From Puffinus mauretanicus (taxonomy: Eukaryota > Chordata > Aves > Procellariiformes > Procellariidae), in contig JAJKFH010002315.1 of the NCBI GenBank assembly GCA_023333565.1, forward strand, positions 372,001 through 436,000: a stretch of DNA of 64,000 bases, in the 5' to 3' direction. This document shows, piece by piece, positions 37,790-49,393 of this stretch. The translations under genes were made by a program, and so were the position numbers. The stretch's first letter is position 1. Every line of letters begins with the position of its first letter. The notes under the pieces were generated by a model. The model was not told the DNA's origin, did no database searches, and was given only the letters and a program-made list of their open reading frames with translations.

Positions 37790-37938
37790 AGATTTTTTCA
37801 AAAGCAGATCACGAAATGCTTCAAAAAGGACATTAGTATATAAGGTGGTAGAATTATTTGTCCGAGGTAACACAGCTGGCCAACAGCAGAGGCAGAACTT
37901 GTATCCCCCCAGTCTACACCCAATGGTCTCTACAAGTA
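37790..37938 (-). repeat. MIR-type SINE, decayed
   Basis: On the plus strand the reverse complement of the MIR core is clear: TTGTCCGAGGTAACACAGCT (37858 on) for the MIR 'ttgcccaaggtcacacagct', then AGCAGAGGCAGAACTTGTAT for 'agtggcagagccgggat', then CCCAGTCTACACC. Upstream (37790-37850) the match to the MIR 3' half is weaker. Confidence 0.7.
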
Positions 37939-38039
37939 TACACATCACGTATTATTTTAGCAAACAGTGAAGAAATTTTAATGTTCGCTTTAGTTTTTTT
38001 TCTTAGTTGGATCTTCACAAACCTTTTTTTTTGCTGTTG

Positions 38040-39109
38040 TTAATTAACTTATTTCCTTGTTCTGGATCTCAACAGTTCGGCTGCATACAGAATTAATATC
38101 TAAAGTAACATACAAACTATTCTAATGGAAGTTAAAATAATAAATGGATATTCAACTTCTGAACTTAGGGTTTGATAGAAAATCAAAGAATACCAATTAT
38201 GTCCCCAGCTACTTGGTAATGTTTGGATCTTATTTGCCTCCTTCTGAAAAATAGATTGGTTTGAAACTTTTCCTAACTAAACAGAACAGTATTTGATCGT
38301 AAATTTTGGCAAACGCAGAAAAAAAGCAGTAGAAAAGATAAGGTAGGACATGCCTTAGTGTTTGAAGGGACAGAAAAACTAGTCTGTGAATTGCTTAGAC
38401 TGTTTTTTTCCCAGTGTGATTACTATAAAATAACAGAAGCGAGGTTCAAATTCTGGAGTAAAATCTATGAATATAACCTGAAAGAACAGATCTGTAGCCC
38501 TAGAAAGTTATTAAAAAAACAAGCAAAAAAACCCAATTCCCCCCCAAAACCCACAAAACTGTAGCTTTTTCTCAACATTAAAAAGAACACAAAAAAGGTC
38601 ACAAAGTTATCCCTCACAAGAGCCGTTTATAGTCAGTAAAAATACCATTAAAATGAATAACAATGGCTATTGCTGTCATTACCAAATACATACAGACATG
38701 TATTTGTTACCTGTATTTTACAGATAGCGTATGTACCACAAAAGAAAAATCAGTGTCATGAAAAATCAATTTATATTTAAATCTTTCTATCCCATTTGCT
38801 GTCACTGACTATAATGTTAGTTGTATTTATCTGTGCATTTGTTTGTAAGTACACAAGGTACTCAGACACCTATACAAACACAAAACACCCACAAATAAGT
38901 AAATGTCCAGAAAAATATCTTAAGAGTTTTCTCTTCTCCTTTCCTGTCTATGTTTGTACTGTTAAAACAACAAACAGAATATAGAAAGGTATTACCAGCA
39001 CTTTGGTCAGAGCAGGTAAGCTAGATACCCAGATTCAAGGATTTTTCTTCTTATATGAGAAAATGTCTCTTTAAAATTGCATTACTGGCATTTATGATTC
39101 ATTCTACAA
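38040..39109. other. AT-rich single-copy non-coding DNA
   Basis: No gene or identifiable repeat. An A/C-rich low-complexity stretch lies near 38510-38560. Confidence 0.6.
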
Positions 39110-39370
39110 ATAGCGAGACTTCCACATATAAATCTGAAATTCATTTAAGATATTTTGAGTTTAATAAGAATAAAGGCACCCCATTTTTCAAAGCAATAAA
39201 GAAAGATGCACCTGCCACAAGCCTGACCACTGAACAGAGGGGGAAGATACTAACTCAGTAAAGGTAAAAATCAGAAAAAAATATGAATTGATATAAAAAA
39301 AAGATAGCTCATCTATCACTTCTTAGTGAAAGATGCACATAATAAGATGAATTTAAAACAATAAAAAAAA
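39110..39370 (+). repeat. Unnamed dispersed sequence, copy B
   Basis: Second copy of the sequence at 36.5-36.8 kb, in the same direction about 2.6 kb away. Matching anchors in order are TATAAATCTGAAATT, GTTTAATAAGAATAAAGGC, GATGCACCTGCCACAAGC, CTGAACAGAGG and GAATTGATATAAAA. A 68-codon frame (39055-39261) overlaps it. The corresponding part of copy A is not open in the same way, so protein coding is unlikely. Confidence 0.5.
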
Positions 39371-41022
39371 GCTGTCATTTTTTCTCCTCCAGATTGGGAG
39401 AATCTGAGAAACAGTAATAGAGGAGAGACTTTGTAGACTGTAATAGGCAACAAGGCGTGCAGCTGAAGTGTAAATCAGCCCTACCAAGGCTGTGTTGGCC
39501 AACAACCTTTATCTAGTCAGAAAGTGAAATTTAAGTGTTTTGTAAGCTTTCATAAAATAATTTAATTACATTTTTGCAGCAACAGATTAATTAGTCTTAA
39601 GTCTGACCTGTACTCTCGTGCCTTCACCTGCTAATTTTCTGTGCTACTCCAGTCTCTCTTTTTAGAAACTACCTTGAGCGTATCTCCAGCACTAACATCC
39701 TTCCTAGCACTCAGAATCTCTCTTCTGCCATTCCTCCTGCACCCTTAGGGCCAGGCGAGCACTGTAAAAGTCAGAATAAGTCAGGCCCGTTCTTCAAGGA
39801 GACTGAAAGGGGAACACATCATGATGATACAACTCCTTAACTGCTTAAAAGCAAAGCTATCAAGATAGAAGAAATTATAAGGTATAATTTTAAGTAATTC
39901 CTTTGCAAATGATGACCATTTTACTAATAATACTTTAGAATCTAGATTTTGTCACTTACTCAACAAAACATTGAGGTAATTTAGGTTAATATGAACCTTT
40001 GCAGAATATTTAATTTCTACCGCTGGCTATTCTCTAGTTTTCTATAATATATAGTGTATGAATCCTTTCCAGAAATGAAAATTGTATAATGGTGGCATTG
40101 TGATACAAACTGACATCAGCCAGGAAATTGAAAGTTCAGGCTGAGGCTTCATCCTTCATTTACACCACTGTTGAGAAGGGGAAAGCAGAGACACCGAATT
40201 ATGGACAGTGAAGGACTTAACTTTTAATTTCCTGGATGTTATCATTTTAAATAGGAGCTTTGCTGTTATTTAAATCTATCTGGGGGAGGCAAAGGGGAGG
40301 TAAGAAAAAGAAAATAATATTATTTCTTTGAGCAACAGGAGCTGAATGGTATAAGTCATTTGCCCCAAAAGAAAAAAGGAAAAAAAAAAAAAACCACAAA
40401 CCACCAAACAAGCAAAACACCCAAATACCCAAGGCACACTAGTTTTCTAGAATTTTGCTGGATGATGTCAGATGGTGTCAAACAGCAACTGCAGCCAGTC
40501 AGAAAAGAAGCTATGCACCAGGTTACTTACACACAGACATTTGTAAACTTTAACCTACAGGGGACCCTGGTCTTCATGTAGTCAAGTGTCTGCTAAAAAC
40601 AAAACCAAGAAGCAGCAGTGATTTGTGAATCCAGCTGAAGTTCCCTGAGGACAAATACAGACCCAGCTTTGTGGTAATCTGGTGTACGCTCTCATGCCAG
40701 TTCGGACAACGGACACGTGTTGCTGGTCTCCCAGTTGAGGTAGTTTTCCTCGTGATCTAAGTTGAACGCTTTCATTCTAGCAGCACCAGATTGCAATGTG
40801 AAAATCCCCAACTGGATTTTGTCACCAGATGTAAATTGTTTCTCATCTTGGCAGAGGTTTTGCAAAGAGATGCAGAAAAATTCACAAAGAATATTGCATT
40901 ACAGTCAGGCAAGTTCTCAACCATGTACTTTTGAAGCCTAAGGGTAATGACCTGATTGAGCAGGACAGATTCTGGAGCTTGCGTAACTGCTGCTATTCCA
41001 TCACTATGCGTCAGTGCTGTGA
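39371..41022. other. Single-copy non-coding DNA up to the LTR
   Basis: No gene recognised. An A-run followed by an A/C-rich stretch lies at about 40376-40430. Confidence 0.6.
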
Positions 41023-41026
41023 TCCT
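41023..41026 (+). repeat. Target-site duplication, left copy (TCCT)
   Basis: TCCT directly before the TG end of the LTR is repeated directly after its CA end at 41583-41586. Extending to 5 bases breaks the match, so the visible duplication is 4 bases long. Confidence 0.6.
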
Positions 41027-41175
41027 TGTCATGGTTTAACCCTAGCCAGCAACTAAACACCACACAGCCGCTCACTCACTCCCCCCACCTTCGTGGGATG
41101 GAGGAGAGAATCGGGAGAGTAAAAGTAAGAAAACTCATGGGTTGAGATAAGAACAGTTTAATAATTGAAATAAAG

Positions 41176-41222
41176 TAAAATAGTAGTAGTAATAATAATG
41201 ATGATGATAATAATAATAATAA
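41176..41222 (+). repeat. TAG/TAA/TGA trinucleotide microsatellite within the LTR
   Basis: Interrupted AGT, AAT and ATG trinucleotides. Probably a variable region of the LTR family. Confidence 0.85.
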
Positions 41223-41332
41223 AAGAATATACAAAGCAAGTGATGCACAATGCAATTGCTCACCACCCACCGACCAATGCCCAGCCAGTCCCCGAGCGGC
41301 AATTGCTGCCCCCCCAGCTGATATACTGAGCA

Positions 41333-41340
41333 TGACGTCA
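41333..41340. promoter_or_regulatory. CRE palindrome TGACGTCA in the LTR
   Basis: Exact full cAMP-response element. In the LTR direction it lies about 7 bases upstream of a TATAT sequence, a plausible proviral promoter layout. CREB/ATF binding is established for this motif; activity here is inferred. Confidence 0.5.
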
Positions 41341-42407
41341 TATGGTAATGGAATACCCCGTTGGCCAGTTTGGGTCAGCTGTCCTGGCAGTGCCCCCTCC
41401 CAGCTTCTTGTGCACCTGGCAGAGCATGGGAAGCTGAAAAGTCCTTGACTAGGGTAAGCACTACTTAGCAACATCTAAAACATCAGTGTGTCATCAACAT
41501 TATTCTCATACTAAATCCAAAACACAGCACTATACCAGCTACTAGGAAGAAAATTAACTCTACCCCAGCTGAAACCAGGACATCCTGTATCAGGTGGCTG
41601 AGGACCCAATGAACAGACCAATCCTCCTGAACCCTAGTCACACAGCCTCAGTCACGACCATCCACAGCCACTCTTCGGCTTTTAGTCAGTGTCCCAGCAC
41701 TTGCAAAATTCTGTCAGTGTTTAAGAATTGTTCTTGTTCATGGTTGGCGTACCACCCAATGCACAGAAATCACACACTGAACCTAAAGCTTCTGTATGTA
41801 TCTTTCAGATTGCCATAAGGTTTTAGCCATAATATTTATACCATACTGAGTACGGCACCTGGATTTCAGGTCCTGTTCAGACAGGTGATAGCCCATGGTT
41901 CTGCAATCAGCATGCTGAACATCTCCATTTCAAATTTTTAAGCAATGTAGAAGCTAAATACTGTGAAAATGTTACAGATAGCAACTGGACCTTCATAACA
42001 CTAAAGTCTTGCCATAACCCAGTAGATTCTCATGGTCTTATAAAAAAAGATACAGAAATATTGATGTCTGCTTGGTATTTCATCCCCAGCTAAGATACTC
42101 TGTGTGCCTAGTAAGATTATACACAAAAAACAGTCACTTGATGCCCAGCAACTTATAGCGCTATGGTCTGGAACAGAGCTAAAAGCACTCACATGAAAAT
42201 GCAATTAATAGAAGTTGTATTTTAAAACTTTGAACAGTTATTATTCACTGAGTATTTCAATACCTAGATCTTACGCAAGAATGAATGCTACTCGTTTTCA
42301 CACAAAAATGTTGTAAAAATTGATTCTGAAAAAAATATAAAAGATTTTAAAGGGAAAATTTTTGCATTTCATTACTTCATTTAAAAAGATAAATAACAAA
42401 AGTAGAA

Positions 42408-42451
42408 AAAAGGAGAAGAAAGCCCTGACAAAAGGAGAAGAAAGCCCTAAC
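42408..42451 (+). repeat. 22-bp tandem duplication
   Basis: Two adjacent 22-base units beginning AAAAGGAGAAGAAAGCCCT, with one mismatch near the 3' end. A recent local duplication. Confidence 0.9.
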
Positions 42452-43037
42452 AGTTTTTCACGGACTTCATAGTAACTGCAGCAGATGAAATGGGACTTCA
42501 GAAGTGCCAGCACAGGGAGAATAGTTCAGGCATGCCTCTGATTTATTTCCCTCTTCTGCACAGAAGTGCTGACATACATCTTGAAGCGCATTTTGACATA
42601 TGAATGTATACTAGACCATTTACTCCACAGGTAATTGTACAATTTCCACTGGAAGACAATTCTCGGGTCTTGTTGAAAGAATACTTTTAGTAATGGATGA
42701 CACCTGAATAATTAATTATTCCTCACCATTCTACCAGTCTCAGATTCAGGAGTTAGTTTCTGCTCTCCTCCGAACACTGCCTGGTATTTTTCAGAGCTCA
42801 TCTTTGTTATAAAGTTGAATTTCTGGGTCCTAAAGTTTAATTTCATCTTTCAAAGGCCAAGAACATTTCATGTCCTAAATCATGGGAACGTGGAACAGCC
42901 TGTAGTTTCTACATTGAATCAACTTTTAGAAATGTCACTGCTTTGTGGTTTGAATGCTGAAATGACCCAAGATTCATCAAGGCTGAAGGTTGCTTATATG
43001 AACTTGTCAATAAGTCTCCAATTCCTATTTAATTTCT

Positions 43038-43102
43038 AATATACTAATCAATAATATACAATCAATAAAACAATAAACTATTTAATCAATAATATAATCA
43101 AC
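43038..43102 (+). repeat. AT-rich imperfect repeat
   Basis: TAATCAATAATATA occurs at 43045-43058 and again at 43083-43096, with ATCAATAAAACAATAAA between. Likely slippage-derived. Confidence 0.75.
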
Positions 43103-45162
43103 ACCTAAGCTTTTAACTAGATGTTCGTGGATCCTAAATAGGCATCGCCTATGAAGAAGTCTCAGAAATTAATGGTTTTACATATGTCATTGCTAATTTA
43201 GTGGGACCAACTGGGCCATCAGTTAAAACACTATCAACATGGTGGGCCGCTTAATTAACGAAGATACGTTATTTAGGCATCTTCACACTGTTCACATTTT
43301 GAGGTGAGAAATCTCTTTTCTTCACACTGGTGACATAAAAAGTAGTTACTTAGCGAAGCAGTATTAAACCCTGTAAAATGATGCACAAAATGTATCTTAA
43401 TGAAAAAGATTGTCAAACCCTAAAAACAATGACTGGAAAAAGCAAGAGAATCCTATTGAATGGTCTCATGGAAACACAAGATTGCATAGCTTCACAGCAG
43501 AGACACTCCAACAACTTCATCCAACGTGCAACTGTTTACTCCCTACATTGAGATCTCACGCCTAAAACTTACACTTACAGCAGCGCAATGGTGAGAAAAT
43601 TGTGTTGCTGACAAGTATCTAAGTGTCAGGTAGTTAGCACAGGCCAGCACACATTCACTCAAATGGACAGTGAAGATACCATAATCTTGTGGCAATATAA
43701 GCTCTTCATTGTGGCTCTAAACTTGCCACACTACATTAGCCAAATGAGAAGTTTATCAGGAAATTTTGTATCAAGAAAATTCAGCAAAGAAATTGTCATG
43801 CCAGTTTGCCATGTGGTCCTTGATATTGTATTTCATTATTTATTTATCATCAGCAATGGGCTTATATAAAGATTGACTGTGGAAAAAAATACAGTGTGTT
43901 ATGTTGGAAAAAAAATAGGTCGTCTGGTTATACTATGTTATCATCATTACTGAAAAAATTTCACACGCAGATATAGGAAAAATGTATGTCCTTCCTTGCC
44001 TTGCATGTACAGAGAAGAGACAGGGACAGAAAGGATGAGAAAAGATAACAGGCAGATACGCAGGACCATTTGCCATAACATCTGCTGAGAGCACTGATCA
44101 CTTTAGGACTACAGCAAGTTAAAAATCTGTTAGCACCCGCATTGTAAACCAAAGCTAGGTGCAGTTATAGCATAACATGCTTACAGAAAGTCCTTTCATC
44201 ATGCTCTGCAAGAGTTCACTAGCAATCTCCCAAAATACAAATTGCTGGAGACTGTATTCCAGCCGTTGAACAATTGGCTACAGGTGAGATATTTTAAATT
44301 TCTCTCTGGAGTTAGAACAACAACTCATTGAAAGACGTGAGGCCATTTACCTCTAACTTTGGTGGGTAGGACATTTCCCTACTGATAACTCTAAATCTCT
44401 TCCGGGTGAGGAAACATTAAAAAACAAGCAAACAAACCTGCCCAAATCCACTGAAAAACAAACCATCAACAAAACCAGGTCTGCAGCCTTCTGGGAAAAT
44501 ATTCTAAACTCTAGGCTGTCTTTAAAAGTTTGGCAGTGATGTTTTGAAATAGTGAGCCAAGCACCCATGTACAGAGATGTGGGTAGAGTTACATTTTATC
44601 TAGCATACTTAGCCTGTAGATACAGGTAAACACCTATGGCCAGGATTTCAGACATACCCTTTACTTCACAGCATGCTGGCAATGGTAAATCACACTGTAA
44701 GATATCCACCTCTCCTTCCAACTGTGTAGGGAACAGAGCTGCTCTGCTTAGGTACATGGAATCAAATCTGGCTGCCTGGCACATAGCATAACAATGCCTA
44801 AGCTATTCTGCAGATCATTTTAAAAGCCCATGCTACCACGCCCTTCCTGAATATAGAAAAAATTGCTTCCTTTTCATATACAAGGAAGAAGGTGCCATGA
44901 AAACCTTCTATGCCCACTTTCCAAACTACCCTGGTGCTACCAGATCTTTAGTAGAGAGAGTTAGTTAATCGTTGTTGAAAAAATTACTGCGGTACCACTT
45001 GTTGAAAGTGACATCTATGAGGACATTGTAGAAAGGAAAGAAAGAAGGACCGAGGGCAGAGGCTAAGGATGGGGTGATGGAAGAGTCACTGAGAATGGAC
45101 CAGCAGCTTATTCCAATCGTTGCATTGCACCAGCTAATGAGCAGAAGACTCATAAGACAGAT

Positions 45163-45177
45163 ACTATATATATATAC
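45163..45177 (+). repeat. (TA)n microsatellite
   Basis: About seven TA dinucleotides. Confidence 0.85.
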
Positions 45178-47300
45178 GGCCCTTAAAGTTGTATACGCAC
45201 AGATGTGCGTGATTCGATTTAACTGCTGATCTGGATGATTGCCCTTTCGGCTTCCACTGGCTACTTTCACAGGGTATAAGGCTAAAAGGACATTAGGTAT
45301 CCACTATGCATTCTTCTCCCTCTTAATGCATTGGCACTTATTCCTTACCAATACTGTCTTTATTCATTCACAGGTCTTGGCTACCCTTCACAATGCAAAC
45401 CACTTCCTTTTTCTTACTAGACCTGCACTGATATCTGTTGTCCTCAGTATGCATGATATTTTTGGCACGTTGGGTTCTGACATGAAATCGTGGAAGCTTT
45501 TCTGGTGACAGTCTCAAGGAGCTGTTCCACAAGTACAGAGACCCTCCAGTGCTGTTACCTACACCCAGCTCTTACCAGTGCTCTACATGCTTCCTGGAAG
45601 CTGACATTAAGTAACAGTTTCATCAAAGTGCTATTATGATCTGAATCAATTAGAAACAGAAGAATGAATTCTGACTGACCAAGATGACAAATATGGGAAC
45701 AAGGACGCAGGAGCTTATTTCAAATGAAGAACGTATATTAGTCTGTTAACAGAAGGCAACCCCACACACACACACCCCCAACACATGATTATTTCTACCA
45801 AGGTAATTATAACTGGCATTTCAAGTATATAGTCATATTTAGTTTCTGGCTTTGCACTAAGAAACATACTGTAAAAAGTAATTGGCTTCTATATTCAGCC
45901 AGAGAGCAAAGACAAACCATAGAGTTTGGAAAACCTCAACATCTGGTTATAGTAATAACCTAATAAGGAGAGAATTTTAACTGACTGATTTCCTTCCGTC
46001 ATTCCAAATACCAACAGAGGAGAGATGTCACCAAACTTTTTTTAGTCCTTTAACATCCAAGTGATTAACTTAACAGATTAATTTACAATGAGGTTGTTAA
46101 AGTGAGAAGGTCTGTGTCCTAGGATGTTCAGCAGAAAAGGGAGGAAGAACATAGGAGAGGGGCTTTGTAAGTCTCCATTAATGACTTCTGAAACTGGGAA
46201 ATGACAACACTGTCCTGATAATCTGCAACATTTTGAGGCAAATCTTGTAAACAAACAGGCTGCAGCATTCAGCATCAGCTTGGGATAATTACATGTAAAT
46301 GGAAAAACAGTAGAAAAATGGAGCCGACCTTGTTTCTGCTACATAGTGCAAGACCAGTGACAAGTGTCTCTCAAATAACAAAGCTAAAAAGCACTGGGCT
46401 ACACCAGACTACCTAGAGCTTGCACATCAAACACTCATCTACAGAATTCTTTTTTTTAAATACCATATAAAATTATTTTTAAACACCCTGATCCATAGAA
46501 ATTATAGCAACAAAATAACTTGTGCAATTTTTGCTTTCAATTCACTAATTATTTCTTCAAGAAACTTTGAGTACTTTTCCCAGTTAGGGAGCAGCTTAAC
46601 CCTAAAAGGAATAATTGTTCTCTGACATAATAGAAAAGCAGCTAACTGCCAGTATTTTCCTGCTTAACTTTGCCAAAGTTTCTTTCACCAGAAGTTATAT
46701 AAACTGAGATAAGATCTTCAGAAATAATTGTTAATATAACAAGAGACACTATGTATTGGTGGAAGAGAAGAAGCAACATCATGAGAGGGACTAAGCAACT
46801 AAAATTTTCTGACATTCCTTTGTCTTGAAATAATGAGACAGCGAAAGGTGAATGGTTTCATTGCTGCTAAATGTTGCATCTACACAGTTCTTTTCATCCT
46901 TTTGTCTGTGGATCCAAAAGGGAGTATGGATTATTGCTAGTAGGAGTATGAAAAGCAGTTTAGGAAAAAAGCAACCTTCCTGTCAGTGGTCTGAGATTTG
47001 CAAGGCTGGGGTTCACACCTCCGTTGTAAACTGTTAGAGAATTCACCAACTCAGAAAAATTTTTCAGCAATAGCAAAACTGCTTGTCTAGCTCTTGCCAT
47101 TGCACTGCATTATCTCCTATGCTGTAATTTTAGCAACCTCTTAGCATTTCAGTGACAAAATGCCCAAGTAAAATAGCACTAAATTTGGTAGAAGAGGCTA
47201 TCGACTCCACAGTCTGAATGAGATCTTAGAAGAATCCTGGAGTGCACGGATGTGGGGAAGAAGATTTCTCCTATCAGGCACAGAACGATCAAATCAGTAC

Positions 47301-47313
47301 TTTTTTTTTTTTT
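47301..47313 (+). repeat. T13 homopolymer
   Basis: Thirteen consecutive T residues. I see no retrocopy on the minus strand. Confidence 0.9.
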
Positions 47314-48437
47314 AAAATAAGTCATCCTGTATATTTTTCAGCACCAATTTTACGATAAGAAACTATATACTATTTCCTAAGAGATATACTGTGCACTTAT
47401 TAGGACACACAACTACCACCCTGCTCTTATTAACATTTCTAGAAATTTGCTTTTTTGTTGTTTGTTTGTTTTGGGGCTTTCTATCTTCACTAACCCAGTG
47501 CTTCACCAGCAGAGTTTTGTGTATTTACTGCTTTCCTTTTAAAAGACACAAGAAATTAAAGCCTGCTAGCTTCTAGGAAAAGAGTCAACTATTATAATAT
47601 TGTCTTCCACATAATTTTAGACAAAGAAACTCATGTAATAATCTTGCATCAAGCCCATATTTCTACTTTAGCTATTACAGTTACAGGGGGAAAAGCCTTA
47701 AAAATATCCAGACTTGAAATTCAAAGCATTCAGTGACAGGGAATCCACAAGATCTCTAGCTATGCTGTTTTAACAGATGACTACACATGCTGCTGAAAAA
47801 GTACATCCTGTATTTATTTATATTATACACAGATAAGGCTCTTTCTCTTTTCCTACTTTCCTATTTTCCTGGATGTTAGCCGTTTTATATTATATAACCA
47901 TGGATTACATTTGCTCCGTTGGCAAAGCGTAAGACTGGATTTTCCTGTTCAACTATTAATCTATCCTAATCACTAAGACTTTTTAAGATGCTTTTTTTGA
48001 TGCTTTCCTGGCTGTAGTCCTACATCTCACAATCACAACTTACGGTTTTTCTTTTATTTATTTATTTAAATGAAGGCATGACTTCACATTATCCAAAATT
48101 AGAATGTACATTAATGATAAAATATGACCTTAAAAATTATTTGGGTTTGTCATTATTGCACCCATCATTACTTATACAGTATGATTTTTTTTTTATTATC
48201 TGCAAATTTGCACAATTGTTTCATACCTTTATGATTAATGTGTTAGCCCTTACATGATTCCAACTAGACCATGAATGTGAGTTATGTTTCTTTTTTCCTA
48301 GCTAGATGTATTTTCTATATAATCTGTGAATTTTAGAAACAAAGAATTAGTTCCAAAATTAAAATTAAGAATTTAGAATTTATTAAGGAAAGTAATCCTC
48401 ACTGGGGAATGATCAAATAAAGAAAAGCTCACAAGAT

Positions 48438-48506
48438 AAAATCTTGATCCTATCAAAATCAACGGGAAAACTTCTATTCACTCCATTAAGGTCACAGTAC
48501 CACCCC
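48438..48506 (+). repeat. Possible ancient amniote repeat remnant
   Basis: AATCTTGATCCTATCAAAAT, then CAACGGGAAAACTTCTATTC and ACTCCATTAAGG resemble an old repeat read roughly as 'gatccattgaagtcaatggcaaaactcccattgacttcaat'. Short and diverged, so tentative. Confidence 0.35.
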
Positions 48507-49318
48507 AGAATTCATTCACTCCATTTCTTTCAATTTTATGACAATGTCACTGGCAAAGCCTAAAGGACAGTGCTTCTGACCCTGCTAACTCACTGCTCAT
48601 TCTGATCAGGACCCGCCAGTGTATATTGTGGAGGCACAAAGGCAGGACAGTCACTCTAAGGCTTCGCTAAAATCTGCTCAGATGGTACCATGAATGTTAA
48701 AGTGATTTTCAATTCTTTAATTTAAGTATTTCCATTTTATCACCCATACCAACCAAATAAACTACTTCCCACTCAGGACTCTGTACAAGCCAAGTCTCAA
48801 GTGTAAAAGTTTAGCTCTTTCTTCCTGCACTAGTCCTTTAAATTGATTTCTATATTTTAATGAAAAAAATCCCTCCCCATGTTCATTTTTGGATGAAAGT
48901 TTTGCTCCAACACGAATGGAGTATTCTTGTGCACCCAGTAAGTATACATTTCACCCTCAAAGAAAAATGCTAGGACAATGAGCATAAAATATTTCTGATA
49001 TACTAAGAATCTGCAAAAATAGGATCACAAAGGAAATTCTTTTGCAACTGTAAATTAACAGATACCACCTTTTTTTGCTGTACAAAAGAACAATGTTAAT
49101 TTTCTCAGATGATCTGTGGGCAAAATAATACCTTTTTATGAACTAATATAAATTCTCAGGATTATTCTTACACACTTGTTTGCAGTACAGAAAATATAAG
49201 AATATGCACATTCTTAATATTGGTCACCAATAAATTCTCAAGAGACCTAGCCAGGTTTTCCACAAATGATAAATATATATGATTTTTTAATAGGACTCTA
49301 TATATGTATGTATATCAA

Positions 49319-49344
49319 AGAGCACATCCACCTACAAGTGCTCT
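49319..49344. other. Small perfect hairpin
   Basis: AGAGCAC (49319-49325) and GTGCTCT (49338-49344) form a 7-bp stem with a 12-base loop, flanked by similar GTATGTATA sequences on both sides. A23 follows 27 bases later. Confidence 0.4.
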
Positions 49345-49370
49345 CTGTATGTATAAAAGAAGAACTGCTT

Positions 49371-49393
49371 AAAAAAAAAAAAAAAAAAAAAAA
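49371..49393 (+). repeat. A23 homopolymer
   Basis: Longest homopolymer in the window. The sequence to its left has no recognisable retrocopy and no clear flanking duplication, so I call it a simple repeat. Confidence 0.9.

Larger units (their letters stand above)
41027..41582 (-). mobile_element. Solo LTR of an avian endogenous retrovirus
   Basis: A 556-base element with TGTC at its left end and GACA at its right end, flanked by TCCT duplications. In its own (minus-strand) direction it begins TGTCCTGGTTTCAGCTGG and ends GGGTTAAACCATGACA. I recognise the sequence as a widespread neoavian LTR, close to what I remember as TguLTR5-type (ERVL-like), but I cannot confirm the name. It carries a full CRE (TGACGTCA, 41333-41340), a TATAT-like element just downstream in the LTR direction, an ATTAAA polyadenylation variant (plus-strand TTTAAT at 41157-41162) and a trinucleotide microsatellite. 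No internal retroviral sequence or second LTR is seen, so it is a solo LTR left by recombination. A 132-codon frame inside it (minus 41076-41474) is incidental. Confidence 0.85.

Noticed and set aside
38436..38460. GAGGTTCAAATTCTGG as a tRNA T-arm
   Set aside because: There is no matching acceptor stem, D-arm or anticodon arm at the required distances.
41076..41474. 132-codon frame, minus strand
   Set aside because: Lies wholly inside the solo LTR and includes the translated trinucleotide microsatellite. LTRs of this kind do not encode protein here.
49298..49393. A23 tract as the tail of a processed retrocopy
   Set aside because: The sequence to its left is AT-rich microsatellite-like, with no gene similarity and no flanking direct repeat.
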